A stretch of DNA of 64,000 nucleotides from Castellaniella sp034675905 (GTDB lineage: Bacteria; Pseudomonadota; Gammaproteobacteria; Burkholderiales; Burkholderiaceae_B), in contig NZ_JAUCCV010000002.1 of NCBI RefSeq assembly GCF_034675905.1, forward strand, positions 124,001 through 188,000. Reading direction: 5' to 3'. The position numbers were made by a program, and so were the translations under genes. Under the pieces are notes generated by a model. It was given only the letters and a program-made list of their open reading frames with translations. It had not been told where the DNA came from and made no database searches. Within the stretch, counting starts at the first letter, position 1. Every line of letters begins with the position of its first letter. Shown piece after piece: positions 1-7,675 of this stretch.

Positions 1-1142
1 GCCACCCTGGCGACCATGCCCCCGCCCTTGATGATCTGTACGTCCTGCGGGTCTTCGGTCAGGGACAATTCGCGCTGGTTCGCCTCGGCCACGATGGTCT
101 GCCCCAGGTGATGTTCCGAGACCTTTTCCGCCTGGGCAACCAGCCGCAGTAGCGTATTTTCATCCATACCCCAGCTTTTGACCTCGGTGACCGCGGGCTT
201 GCCCTTGGTCAAGGTGCCAGTCTTGTCGAAAATGACCAGGTCGATCCTGGACAGTTTTTCCATGATCTCGCCGCCCTTGACCAGCACGCCATGACGCGCG
301 CCGTTGCCGATGCCCGCCACCATGGAAACCGGCGCCGAAATCACCAGCGCGCCCGGACAGGCAATGACCAGAAACGTCAGCGCCAATTCCACATTACGTG
401 AGAAGGCATACACCAGAACAGACAGAACCACGATGGTCGGCGTATAGATATTGGCAAACCGATCCAGGAATTTCTGCGTCGTGGTCTTGGATTCCTGGGC
501 GTCTTCCACCATCTCGATGATCTTGGCGAAGGTGGTGTCATCGCCCACACGGTCCGCGCTGACCTCGATAAATCCATGATCGACAATCGTGCCGCTAAAG
601 ACCCGATCACCCGGTGTTTTGCTGGCTGGGACGGATTCGCCCGTAATGGCGGCCTCGACGATCAAGGCCTGCCCCGACACGATGGCGCCGTCCACGGCGA
701 TTTTTTCACCGGACCGGATCAGCACGCGATCGCCTTTCAGCAGTTCCTCGACCGGCACCCGCACATGGCCTTCCGGACGCACGACCGTGGCTTCCGTCGG
801 CGTCATGTCGATCAGATTGCGTAAGGAAGAGCGGGTCTTTTCCAAAGTGCGCGCTTCCAGGTACGCACCGAAAATAAACAGGAACGTCACCACCGCTGAT
901 TCGACATATTCGCCGATAATCAGGGCGCCCACGACAGCGATCGTCACCAACAGCTCGATGCTGAAGGCCCTCATGCGTAGCGCTTTGAATGCCTTGATGG
1001 CGATGAAATAGCCCGCCACCAGGGTAGAGGCAATCAGGGAATATTCTTTTGGCTGTGTCAGCCCTACCCAATGCAGCGCCAAGGCAATCAACAGCATCAG
1101 GCCGGTGACACCGGCAATATGGGAATTCTTGATAGCATGCAT
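1..1142 (-). CDS. Heavy-metal P1B-type ATPase, C-terminal part cut by window edge
   Basis: This is an inner-membrane metal efflux ATPase; the first 380 residues are visible and the rest lies beyond the window. Membrane segments begin near residue 10 and there is no N-terminal HMA domain. Residues 167-170 are the actuator motif TGES, 262-264 the membrane metal motif CPG (not the usual CPC or CPH), and 306-310 the phosphorylation motif DKTGT. The usual HP motif reads SEHHLG. The ATG was chosen because GGAG lies 7 nt upstream. A separate HMA-domain gene lies just upstream on the same strand and may replace the missing domain. Zn, Cd or Co is likelier than Cu, but the substrate is inferred. Confidence 0.9.
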   Translation of the reverse strand, partial: MHAIKNSHIAGVTGLMLLIALALHWVGLTQPKEYSLIASTLVAGYFIAIKAFKALRMRAFSIELLVTIAVVGALIIGEYVESAVVTFLFIFGAYLEARTLEKTRSSLRNLIDMTPTEATVVRPEGHVRVPVEELLKGDRVLIRSGEKIAVDGAIVSGQALIVEAAITGESVPASKTPGDRVFSGTIVDHGFIEVSADRVGDDTTFAKIIEMVEDAQESKTTTQKFLDRFANIYTPTIVVLSVLVYAFSRNVELALTFLVIACPGALVISAPVSMVAGIGNGARHGVLVKGGEIMEKLSRIDLVIFDKTGTLTKGKPAVTEVKSWGMDENTLLRLVAQAEKVSEHHLGQTIVAEANQRELSLTEDPQDVQIIKGGGMVARV

Positions 1143-1173
1143 ATCGTGCTCCGTGTATCCGCTTATTCATTTC

Positions 1174-1206
1174 CGCCTATCGGCTGCGGATGACAGCCGA
1201 TAGGCG
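1174..1206 (-). other. Perfect 13-bp inverted repeat between metal chaperone and ATPase genes
   Basis: Two 13-nt arms (CGCCTATCGGCTG and its complement) flank a 7-nt loop in the gap between the HMA protein and the P-type ATPase. No T-run follows on the minus strand, so it does not look like a full intrinsic terminator. It may stabilise the mRNA or adjust the chaperone-to-pump ratio. This role is inferred. Confidence 0.5.
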
Positions 1207-1214
1207 AATATCGA

Positions 1215-1436
1215 TCAGGACATTTTTCTGGATAACACCGGATACCCAAGCCGCACGATGACATCCTGCAAGGCATCGACATTCGTTTTCAATTTATCGA
1301 ATTCAGCCCGGATGCGCCCCGAATTGAACAGCACCTTGATGTCGCGCACGCCGTCGATTCTCCCGACCGTCTGCTCGATTTTCTTGACACAGGAAGGACA
1401 GGTGAAAGGTTCCATGTTGAAAACGACTTTTTGCAT
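1215..1436 (-). CDS. Small HMA-domain metal-binding protein (metallochaperone)
   Basis: A 73-residue single-domain heavy-metal-associated protein. The metal site is T-C-P-S-C at residues 12-16, an unusual CxxC with no Met before it (copper chaperones usually have MxCxxC). The sequence otherwise has the beta-alpha-beta pattern of HMA domains, including VKKIEQTVGRIDGVRDIKV. A longer reading frame exists upstream, but the ATG at the high-coordinate end has AGGAGC 7 nt before it and fits the domain start. It is followed by a metal P-type ATPase that lacks an HMA domain, so it probably hands metal to that pump or acts as its detached domain. Confidence 0.85.
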   Translation of the reverse strand: MQKVVFNMEPFTCPSCVKKIEQTVGRIDGVRDIKVLFNSGRIRAEFDKLKTNVDALQDVIVRLGYPVLSRKMS

Positions 1437-1629
1437 TTTCTTGCTCCTAGCTGATGAAAGGACGATTTCATGGTAAGAGAGCAAGCCGCTTTCATACATT
1501 GACGGCCGACAAGTTTCAAAAATCATGGCAGGCGATCAAACACGGACGATCGGTGTCATTTTCGTGACGATCTGATGATTTGATAATCTTGCGCCATTCA
1601 TACACGGCACATTTTCACCGGAGCGCACT

Positions 1630-2280
1630 ATGGAATACACGGCCGGCAGGCCCGCGTGGCAGGATATTCTTGAGTTCTGGTTTCCCGAAGGCCGGTCACT
1701 TCAGATCGATGCGACCACACATCAAGAAAACTGGCGCTGGCGGATGCAGGGCGGTGCAGACAGCGCCATCACCTCTCGCTTCCTGGCCATCACCGACCAG
1801 GCCGCCGCTGGCGAACTCGACCACTGGGCAGCCGCCCCCGAAGGCCGGCTGGCGCTGATCATCGTGCTGGATCAATTCTCGCGATCCGCCTGGCGCAACA
1901 GCGCGCGCGCATTTGCGCAGGACACCGCCGCACTGGCCTGGGTCATGGAAGGCCTATCAAACGACCACTACGCCGCCCTGCCCGCCCCCTGGTTCAAAGC
2001 CGTCTATGGCCTGCCATTGGGTCACTGCGAAGGACCAGACCATCTGGACCGCCTGGACTTGCTGATCAAGCTGCGCACCGCCATCGCAGCGGAAGCGCCG
2101 CCGCCACTGCAAGCAACATATCAATCGCTGGTGCGGCAGGCCCGCGACGTGCGGCAGGTCATCGCCGCATTTGGTCGGCATCCCCACCGCAATGCAGTGC
2201 TGGGGCGCACGTCCACGCCTGATGAGCAGGCGTACATAACGAAGGGCCGGTTTCCCCATTTACGGGCGTTTCGAGGATAG
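1630..2280 (+). CDS. DUF924 family protein
   Basis: A 216-residue soluble protein of the DUF924 family, recognised by the N-terminal W-x-DILEFWFPEG stretch, the central LIIVLDQFSRSAWRNSARAF segment, and the C-terminal FGRHPHRNAVLGR motif. The family is alpha-helical with TPR-like structure and has no established reaction. The start ATG has CGGAG 7 nt upstream. The gene stands alone, divergent from the metal-pump genes and ending just before the tRNA-derived repeat. There is no sign of truncation. Confidence 0.85.
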   Translation: MEYTAGRPAWQDILEFWFPEGRSLQIDATTHQENWRWRMQGGADSAITSRFLAITDQAAAGELDHWAAAPEGRLALIIVLDQFSRSAWRNSARAFAQDTAALAWVMEGLSNDHYAALPAPWFKAVYGLPLGHCEGPDHLDRLDLLIKLRTAIAAEAPPPLQATYQSLVRQARDVRQVIAAFGRHPHRNAVLGRTSTPDEQAYITKGRFPHLRAFRG

Positions 2281-2324
2281 CGCCCACTGCCTTGGCGCGA
2301 CAATTGGGTGTCGGCACCCAAGCC

Positions 2325-2434
2325 GCAGACAACAAAAAAACCACCGCAGCGGGTGGCTTCAATGTCCTGATTGAACAGGGGAAAATCTGGTGGCGCATCA
2401 GGGACTCGAACCCCGGACCTGCGGATTATGATTC
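2325..2434. repeat. 110-nt repeat, copy A (tRNA-Met 3' end plus terminator)
   Basis: This segment aligns without gaps to 4633-4742, with about 13 differences by eye (about 88% identity). It contains, read on the minus strand, the 3' half of a tRNA-Met followed by an oligo-T terminator. It marks the left edge of the accessory stretch and is a candidate attachment-site copy (attL or attR). Seven of the differences fall in the tRNA T-arm. Confidence 0.75.
2388..2434 (-). pseudogene. tRNA-Met 3' fragment
   Basis: On the minus strand this reads as the anticodon loop and 3' stem, T-arm, acceptor 3' strand and encoded CCA of a tRNA with anticodon CAT. There is no 5' half: sequence beyond 2434 does not match a D-arm. 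The T-stem differs from the intact gene at 4696-4772 but still pairs (CGGGG with CCCTG, one G-U). It therefore derives from a different functional tRNA-Met allele rather than from random decay. Confidence 0.7.
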
Positions 2435-3060
2435 AGTCTGAAAGTATAGCATTAGCGTAGCTTTGCCTTTGCAATCAAGCGTTTGGACATCAGCCCGCTA
2501 TAAAGCGCTTTGTTCGCTAGCCGTTGACGTTTTGTGACACGGACGAGGCGATGACTTAGACCCGCACCCCCGAGGGCTTGGGAGCCCGGCTGCACCCCGC
2601 GTCCGACCTTGCCGGACGGTGGGGGGAGGGCGTCGGCGTTGCCCCTCCGCTCCCTGAAGGCTAGGCGCGGAGAAAGGGTAAAGCCCCGCCTGGCCGTGTC
2701 CTGCGGGGGCGCGCAGCAGCGGGGCCGCCGCGCCCGACGAGCCCACGCTCAAAGCACCGAGAAGCGTTTACCGTAAAACAAAAACCTCGAAAAAAGGTAA
2801 AAGGTAATAACCAGCAAGGGGCGCTCACGTAGGTAAGCTTGCTGGCAGCGCGGCAAATAAAGGCGGCAGGAGAAGTCTTGAAGCGACAGCCGCTGCGCTT
2901 TGAGCAGGCCCGATAAGGGCAGATAGCGCGGGCGCTACGAACTGGGCGTGAGTTAACAGTTTTTAAGCGTTGGCCCAAAACCCCCTAAGCGCAGTCATTA
3001 TAAAAGGCGCACAGACCGTTTTCTTGAGCCGCCCCGCCTAAAACAACCTAAGCTCTAAAA
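2435..3060. other. Accessory non-coding stretch, left part
   Basis: No convincing gene is visible. Reading frames here are short, with unnatural composition. The sequence has ordinary base balance with a few GC-rich hairpins (for example CGTCCG paired with CGGACG near 2601-2619) and an AT-richer block near 2760-2810. It resembles the end of a mobile element or plasmid backbone, but I cannot identify it. Confidence 0.4.
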
Positions 3061-4300
3061 GGAGACAAATAACCGCGAGAAACGCAAAACATGAGGAAGG
3101 CCCAGCGAAGACAAGGAAAGAAAGATGATAAAAAGTAACTTTGTGGAAATATAACATGTTAAAGATGACGAGAGGAGCGACGGGGGGAGAAGAAAAAGGA
3201 AAGGAAAAGAAGGGAAGAAGGCAGAGATAAAAGGACGGACGAAGAACACGGTAGAAACAGTAAATAGAACACGATGAAACGCACAACATGCGCCGAAGGG
3301 GGTGGTCGGCGGGCCGCACGGCAGCGCGGGAATGAGGTCGGGAAGAAGAGGAAAAATGGCGTCGACCAACCGCCTGGTGGGGCGACGAGACGCACGAACA
3401 CCGACGGAAACCCGGAGGGGGCGGGACACCGGCGGACGAGGCGGCAAAAAGGATGCAGAGGGGCGGCGAAACACCGAAGCCGGCCACGACGACCGGCGAA
3501 CCTCCGGGATAGGAGGAGGGAGGCCGCCCCACGGACGGCCCCACGAACGAAGAGGGGGGCACGACACGGGGCCTCAAGATGTTGCAATGAATGATGGATA
3601 TTGAAGTAAGGAAATGCGGGCGAGCCGACACGCTACTTTAAACTCCATGAAAGGATGGGGGAACGCCGAGCTAGCCCCAACAAGGCCGCCCACCGACGGA
3701 GAAGAGAGACGGACCACCGACCGACAGGGAGCGCCGCCGCGCGCGGGCGGCCCCCCCGCCCCCCCGGGGCCCGGAGCCGAGAGGGAAAGGGAAGTGAGGG
3801 CGGGGGGGGGCCGCGCCCCGAAGCACAAAAAGGCGACCGCGGGCGAAAGGCGGGGGACCGAGAGGCGGGGGGGGGGGGGGGGCCCGGCAGTACCGGGGGT
3901 TGGCGCGCGGAAGGGGCGGGAAGGGGGGGGCGGCGGCCCCCCGCGGGGGGGGGGAAGAAAGGGGGGGGGGGGGCGGGGGGGGGGGGGGGCCGGGGGGGGG
4001 GGGGGGGGGGGGCGCGGAGGGGGTGGGTGGGGGGGGGTGGTGGGGGGGGTGGGGGGGGGGGTCGGGGGGGGGGCAGGTGGGTTGCCGGGGGGGGGAGGGA
4101 GGGTTGTGGGTTAAGCCCGTGGGTGGGGGGGGGGGGGGGGCCGGGAGTGGGCGCTCGTGTGGGGTAAGGGCTGGGTTGGTTGTTGCTGGGGTCGTGCTGT
4201 CCGGTTGTGGCGGTCGGGGATGGCGGCGAAACGATGGGTGGCCCGCGGGGGGCTCGGGGGGGGGGAAGGGTTGAAGTGTTTTAATTAGGGTGCGGGAAAA
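3061..4300. other. Low-complexity purine/G-rich stretch, probable sequence artefact
   Basis: Composition drifts from mixed to A/G-rich (3061-3700), then to long G homopolymers (about 3840-4140, runs of 10 to 20 G), then to G/T-rich sequence. Coding-like periodicity is absent and frames here give poly-Gly or Pro/Ser-rich translations. A gradual slide into G runs is what failed base-calling looks like, so I annotate no genes. A genuine G-rich repeat is possible but less likely. Confidence 0.6.
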
Positions 4301-4524
4301 AAAGGGTGATTTGGGTTGGAAGAGGTCGGTCGTCCGAAAGGTATGTGGAGATAAGGGAATGGTTAAGAGGAGTGGGGGTTGAAAATAGTGGGGGTGATGG
4401 ATTGGTGTGCGACAGGCCCAAGGCTGGGTCTGAGATGGTGGTTAAGGCGCACGAAAAAGAAGGGCGAAGTCTCGTCGGGGCGGTCAGTAGATTGAAAAAG
4501 GTCGGTGTTTTTGGGATAACATGG

Positions 4525-4546
4525 CCCAGCTCGGCTGGGTTTTTTT
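4525..4546 (+). terminator. Intrinsic terminator
   Basis: CCCAGC pairs with GCTGGG around a TCG loop and is followed by seven T residues on the plus strand. It implies that a plus-strand transcript once ended here, although no plus-strand gene survives upstream in the degenerate stretch. Confidence 0.7.
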
Positions 4547-4606
4547 GCGTCTGTTTAGAGGAAGCTGTGCCAGAGCTTTCTCATCCATATGGCCGCACAA
4601 TCCCGC

Positions 4607-4626
4607 GTTGACACTTGGTTGACACT
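4607..4626. repeat. Two direct GTTGACACT repeats beside the tRNA repeat
   Basis: GTTGACACT occurs twice with an 11-bp period immediately outside copy B of the tRNA repeat. Short direct repeats at this position resemble arm-type integrase sites, but no integrase gene is present in the window, so the role is inferred. Confidence 0.35.
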
Positions 4627-4632
4627 CAAGTG

Positions 4633-4742
4633 GCAGACAACAAAAAAGCCACCGCATCGGGTGGCTTCAATGTCCTGATTTAACAGGGATAATTCTGGTG
4701 GCGCATCCCTGATTCGAACAGGGGACCTGCGGATTATGATTC
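4633..4742. repeat. 110-nt repeat, copy B (overlaps intact tRNA-Met)
   Basis: This is the partner of 2325-2434. It includes the terminator and the 3' half of the intact tRNA-Met gene. The identity stops in the anticodon stem, a usual crossover boundary for elements that integrate into tRNA genes. Confidence 0.75.
4642..4667 (-). terminator. Terminator of tRNA-Met
   Basis: On the minus strand AAGCCACC pairs with GGTGGCTT and leads into a T-run, 30 nt after the tRNA 3' end. The same hairpin is conserved in repeat copy A. Confidence 0.8.
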
Positions 4743-4772
4743 CGTCGCTCTAACCAACTGAGCTAATGCGCC
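4696..4772 (-). tRNA. tRNA-Met (anticodon CAT)
   Basis: A 77-nt cloverleaf with acceptor GGCGCAT/ATGCGCC, D-arm GCTC...GAGC, anticodon loop ATCATAA, T-arm CCCTG-TTCGAAT-CAGGG and an encoded CCA. Anticodon CAT could also be the lysidine-modified Ile2 type or initiator. The standard first acceptor pair argues against initiator, and betaproteobacterial elongator Met tRNAs look like this. The position-27/43 pair is an A-C mismatch. Confidence 0.9.
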
Positions 4773-4915
4773 AAAGCACGAGATTATAACAAGAAAATTT
4801 TCGACTGCAATCGGCCCCCTGCAAGCAGTGGTTCAGGCATCCTGGATGGTGTAGGCTTGGACCATCAGCAGGACCTGCAACAATATGAATTCAATACACA
4901 AAGGAGCCTCTCGGC

Positions 4916-6508
4916 ATGCGGATCCGCCAGCCTTCCCGCATCACTTTACGCCAACTGGTGCTGGTGCTGTCGATCGGCAGCGTGTTGGCCATGCTGGTGG
5001 CGGGGATGGCAGGGGCCTACCGCATACAGCGCGATCAGCTGATGGAAGACACGCTGGCGGCCAACCAGGCATTTGCTGAAAAACTGGCAGCCTCGACTGC
5101 CGATCTGCTGGAACAGGCGCAGCAGGATCTGGCCTATTCCGCCGAACGGATCATCCAATCCAGCATGGATCCCGCCGTGCTGCAGTCTGAAGCCGACCGC
5201 TTGCGGGCGCAAGGAGCAGGCTTCAACAGCGTGTCGGTCACTAGCAGCCAGGGCCTGATCATCACAACATCGCCCCACACCCTGGGCATTCTGGGCCGCC
5301 GGGTGGAACCATCACTTCCGCTGCCCGCCCTAAGACACCGGGCGCCCGAGATCAGCAGCCCTTTCACGACCATCCTGGGCAATCTGGCGATCCGCATCAT
5401 CCAGCCATTGCGCACCGCAAAAAATCAATACCTGGGCTATCTGGCAGGCACCGTCTACCTGAAATCCGAGGGCAGCCTGGCGCGCCTGATCGGGCAGCAT
5501 TATTTCCGCAACGACACCTATGTCTATGTGGTGGATAGCACCCGCCACCTGCTGTACCACCCCAAAGCCGACCGGATCGGCACCAAGGTCACCTACCAGA
5601 ATTCCGCCATCGACACGGTCCTGCAGGGACAATCGGGCGCGCTACGCGTCACCAACAGCCAGGGTATCGACATGCTGGCGGGATTCGCCTATGTCCCCCA
5701 GGCAAAGTGGGGCATCGTCGTCCAGCGCCCCACCCAGGCGACGCTGGCGCGAGTGGAGGACCTGATGCACCGGGCGCTGTGGCTGTCACTGGTCCCTGTG
5801 GGGCTGCTGCTGGCCCTGCTGTGGTTTCTATCGGGCTGGGTATCCCGCCCGCTGGGCGAGCTGGCGCTGATCGTGCAAGACGGCTACGAAGACAGCATGG
5901 TGCGCCGCCTTCAATCGGTGCGTTGCTGGTATTTCGAGTCGCAACGCCTGCAGCGGGCCTTGCTATCGGGGCTAAACACGGTCGGGGCGCAACTGGGACA
6001 GCTGCATGACGAAGCCTATCAGGACCCCCTGACCGGCTTGGGCAACCGGCGCGGGTTGGGATTGGCCCTGCAGACCTGTCAGGCGCTGGGGCAGGCCTTT
6101 GCCGTGATCACGCTGGATATCGATTTTTTCAAACGTATCAACGACACTTACGGCCACGACACAGGGGATGAGGTGATCCGCCAGATAGGCGACTGGATGC
6201 GAACCCAGGCCCGAGAAGGCGACACCTTGTTCCGCATGGGCGGTGAGGAATTCCTGGCACTGCTGCCCGGCGCGCATCAGGACACGGCATCAGGGATCGC
6301 CGAACGGCTGCGGGCCGGCATCGAGCAGGCAGCCATTTTGCCGGGGGAAACCGTGACAGTATCGATCGGGGTGGCCGCCTGGACGCCAGAAGACGCAGCC
6401 GACATGGCATCCGTTCTGAAAGCCGCCGATCAGGCCCTGTACCGCGCCAAGCAGACAGGCCGCAACCGCGTCGTGCTAAGCGACGACGGCGACAATTCAC
6501 ACGCATAG
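4916..6508 (+). CDS. Membrane diguanylate cyclase with extracytoplasmic sensor
   Basis: A 530-residue protein predicted to make cyclic di-GMP from two GTP. A first membrane helix at about residues 17-37 and a second at about 285-307 flank a periplasmic Cache-like sensor of about 250 residues. The C-terminal GGDEF domain has the active-site variant GGEEF at 442-446, which is functional in known enzymes. An intact inhibitory site R433-E-G-D436 sits five residues before it, so product feedback is expected. AAAGGAG lies upstream of the chosen ATG. There is no EAL domain. The ligand of the sensor is unknown, and the gene stands alone next to tRNA-Met. Confidence 0.9.
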   Translation: MRIRQPSRITLRQLVLVLSIGSVLAMLVAGMAGAYRIQRDQLMEDTLAANQAFAEKLAASTADLLEQAQQDLAYSAERIIQSSMDPAVLQSEADRLRAQGAGFNSVSVTSSQGLIITTSPHTLGILGRRVEPSLPLPALRHRAPEISSPFTTILGNLAIRIIQPLRTAKNQYLGYLAGTVYLKSEGSLARLIGQHYFRNDTYVYVVDSTRHLLYHPKADRIGTKVTYQNSAIDTVLQGQSGALRVTNSQGIDMLAGFAYVPQAKWGIVVQRPTQATLARVEDLMHRALWLSLVPVGLLLALLWFLSGWVSRPLGELALIVQDGYEDSMVRRLQSVRCWYFESQRLQRALLSGLNTVGAQLGQLHDEAYQDPLTGLGNRRGLGLALQTCQALGQAFAVITLDIDFFKRINDTYGHDTGDEVIRQIGDWMRTQAREGDTLFRMGGEEFLALLPGAHQDTASGIAERLRAGIEQAAILPGETVTVSIGVAAWTPEDAADMASVLKAADQALYRAKQTGRNRVVLSDDGDNSHA

Positions 6509-6535
6509 CAGCACATGGCACAGCAGAAATGCAAA

Positions 6536-6557
6536 GGCCCCACCTCTTGGTGGGGCC
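6536..6557 (-). terminator. Strong hairpin, probable terminator for the M14 peptidase transcript
   Basis: GGCCCCACC pairs perfectly with GGTGGGGCC around a 4-nt loop. On the minus strand it is followed by TTTGCATTT, a weak T tract. On the plus strand there is no T tract. Confidence 0.55.
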
Positions 6558-6558
6558 C

Positions 6559-6643
6559 TACTGCCACTGGAGCAGTAAACACTGCATGGGCGCAGTGCAA
6601 AGTCAACGCCGTTAAGGCGAAGAAACACTACCACTTGGTAGTG
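6559..6643 (-). other. Array of four short hairpins, possible structured RNA or 3' UTR
   Basis: Four consecutive inverted repeats occupy this gap: TACTGC/GCAGTA (6559-6577), CACTGC/GCAGTG (6580-6597), CGCC/GGCG (6607-6619) and CACTACCA/TGGTAGTG with a 2-nt loop (6626-6643). A terminator-like hairpin ends the series at 6536-6557. Read on the minus strand this would be the 3' UTR of the M14 peptidase gene or a small RNA. I do not recognise a known RNA family. Confidence 0.4.
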
Positions 6644-6697
6644 AGTCCAGTATAGGTATCCGCCGACCCAAATACAAGCCCCGGAATTACCCTGAGA

Positions 6698-7612
6698 TCA
6701 ATGCGCCCGTGCGTAATCCAGGGCGGCCCGCACCGCTGCTGCTTGCGCAGCGTTGCATTGTTCCGCCGTCGCTTGCGGGCTGTCGGGGTAGACCTCGGTG
6801 GTCGTCCGGTAGGGGGCGTCCGTGATCCCGGCGCACAGCCCCAAAGGCCGCAAGTCGTAGCGGATCACACCGGGGGAGACGACCGGCGAGCCGATGATCA
6901 GTCCGTGTTCGTCAGCGGGAGCGATATGCGTGATCCGGGCGACAGCATCGATGATGGCCTGCTGAAAGGCCGGCTGCGGGGTGTGTTCGTCATCCACCAG
7001 ATAGAAGCCATCGGGAATGCCGCCCGGCATGAAAGGCTTGCCATCACGCGCCGCCAAGGCCGGACGGAATTCGGACTCATCCGTATCGGTCGTCTCGTGC
7101 AGATCGATATGTACCCGTACTCGCGCCGCAAAGGGTTCCACCAGACGCATCAGCGCAGCGGATTCAGGCGCCGGACTGCTCGCGCGGAAAGACCGGTTGG
7201 GATCCAGCGCCAGCGGATTCCATCGATGGATGCGTTCGAACCCCCAGGGGCTGACGCAAGGCGCAATCAGCAGGTCGAAATGGTCTTCGTAATCGGCGGC
7301 ATACTGTGCGGCAAACTGCAAAGCCCCCATCACCCCGCTGGTTTCATAGCCATGCACCCCGCCCGTGACCAATGCCACCGGACGATCACCCTGCCAGCGG
7401 CGGCTGCGCAAAGCCATCAGAGGATAGGCGTCGGGGGCGTAGTCCAGTTCACCGTACTGCACGACATCAAAACGATCACGCAGGGTATCCACCTGGTTCA
7501 GCACCAGGTCCGCATAGCTGCGCTGTCGTTTCTGATGCCCCAGCCAGGCGGCGACTTCCGCCGCCCCCCAAGGGACGCCGGGTGTGCCGATAGGATAAAA
7601 AGAGGACGACAT
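6698..7612 (-). CDS. M14-family metallocarboxypeptidase / AstE-AspA-like protein
   Basis: A 304-residue zinc hydrolase of the M14 superfamily. The zinc-binding H-x-x-E is seen in GGVHGYETSG, the third ligand His probably in VHIDLHET, and the catalytic Glu in the C-terminal TTTEVYPDSP segment. The family removes C-terminal residues or acyl groups from small peptides or amino acids; the true substrate here is unknown. No signal peptide is seen, so it should be cytoplasmic. GGAG precedes the ATG by 7 nt. It lies downstream of the acetoacetyl-CoA synthetase gene on the same strand, separated by about 60 nt. Confidence 0.8.
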   Translation of the reverse strand: MSSSFYPIGTPGVPWGAAEVAAWLGHQKRQRSYADLVLNQVDTLRDRFDVVQYGELDYAPDAYPLMALRSRRWQGDRPVALVTGGVHGYETSGVMGALQFAAQYAADYEDHFDLLIAPCVSPWGFERIHRWNPLALDPNRSFRASSPAPESAALMRLVEPFAARVRVHIDLHETTDTDESEFRPALAARDGKPFMPGGIPDGFYLVDDEHTPQPAFQQAIIDAVARITHIAPADEHGLIIGSPVVSPGVIRYDLRPLGLCAGITDAPYRTTTEVYPDSPQATAEQCNAAQAAAVRAALDYARAH

Positions 7613-7675
7613 GCGGAGACTCCAGGGAAAATCTGGCCGTCACTGTAGCATAGGCCCCATAGGGCGGCGAAGGGC

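Larger units (their letters stand above)
4301..4632. other. Accessory non-coding stretch, right part
   Basis: The left portion is still depleted in C and rich in G/T. Normal composition returns near 4480. It holds an intrinsic terminator and a pair of 9-bp direct repeats next to the tRNA-Met repeat. No gene is supported. Confidence 0.4.

Noticed and set aside
3038..3631. Minus-strand frame of 197 codons and neighbours in the purine-rich stretch
   Set aside because: Translations are Ser/Pro/Phe-rich because of base skew, with no ribosome site or domain; the underlying sequence is suspect.
3614..4274. Plus-strand Gly-rich frames in the poly-G stretch
   Set aside because: They are direct translations of G homopolymers, not PE-PGRS-like or other real Gly-rich proteins.
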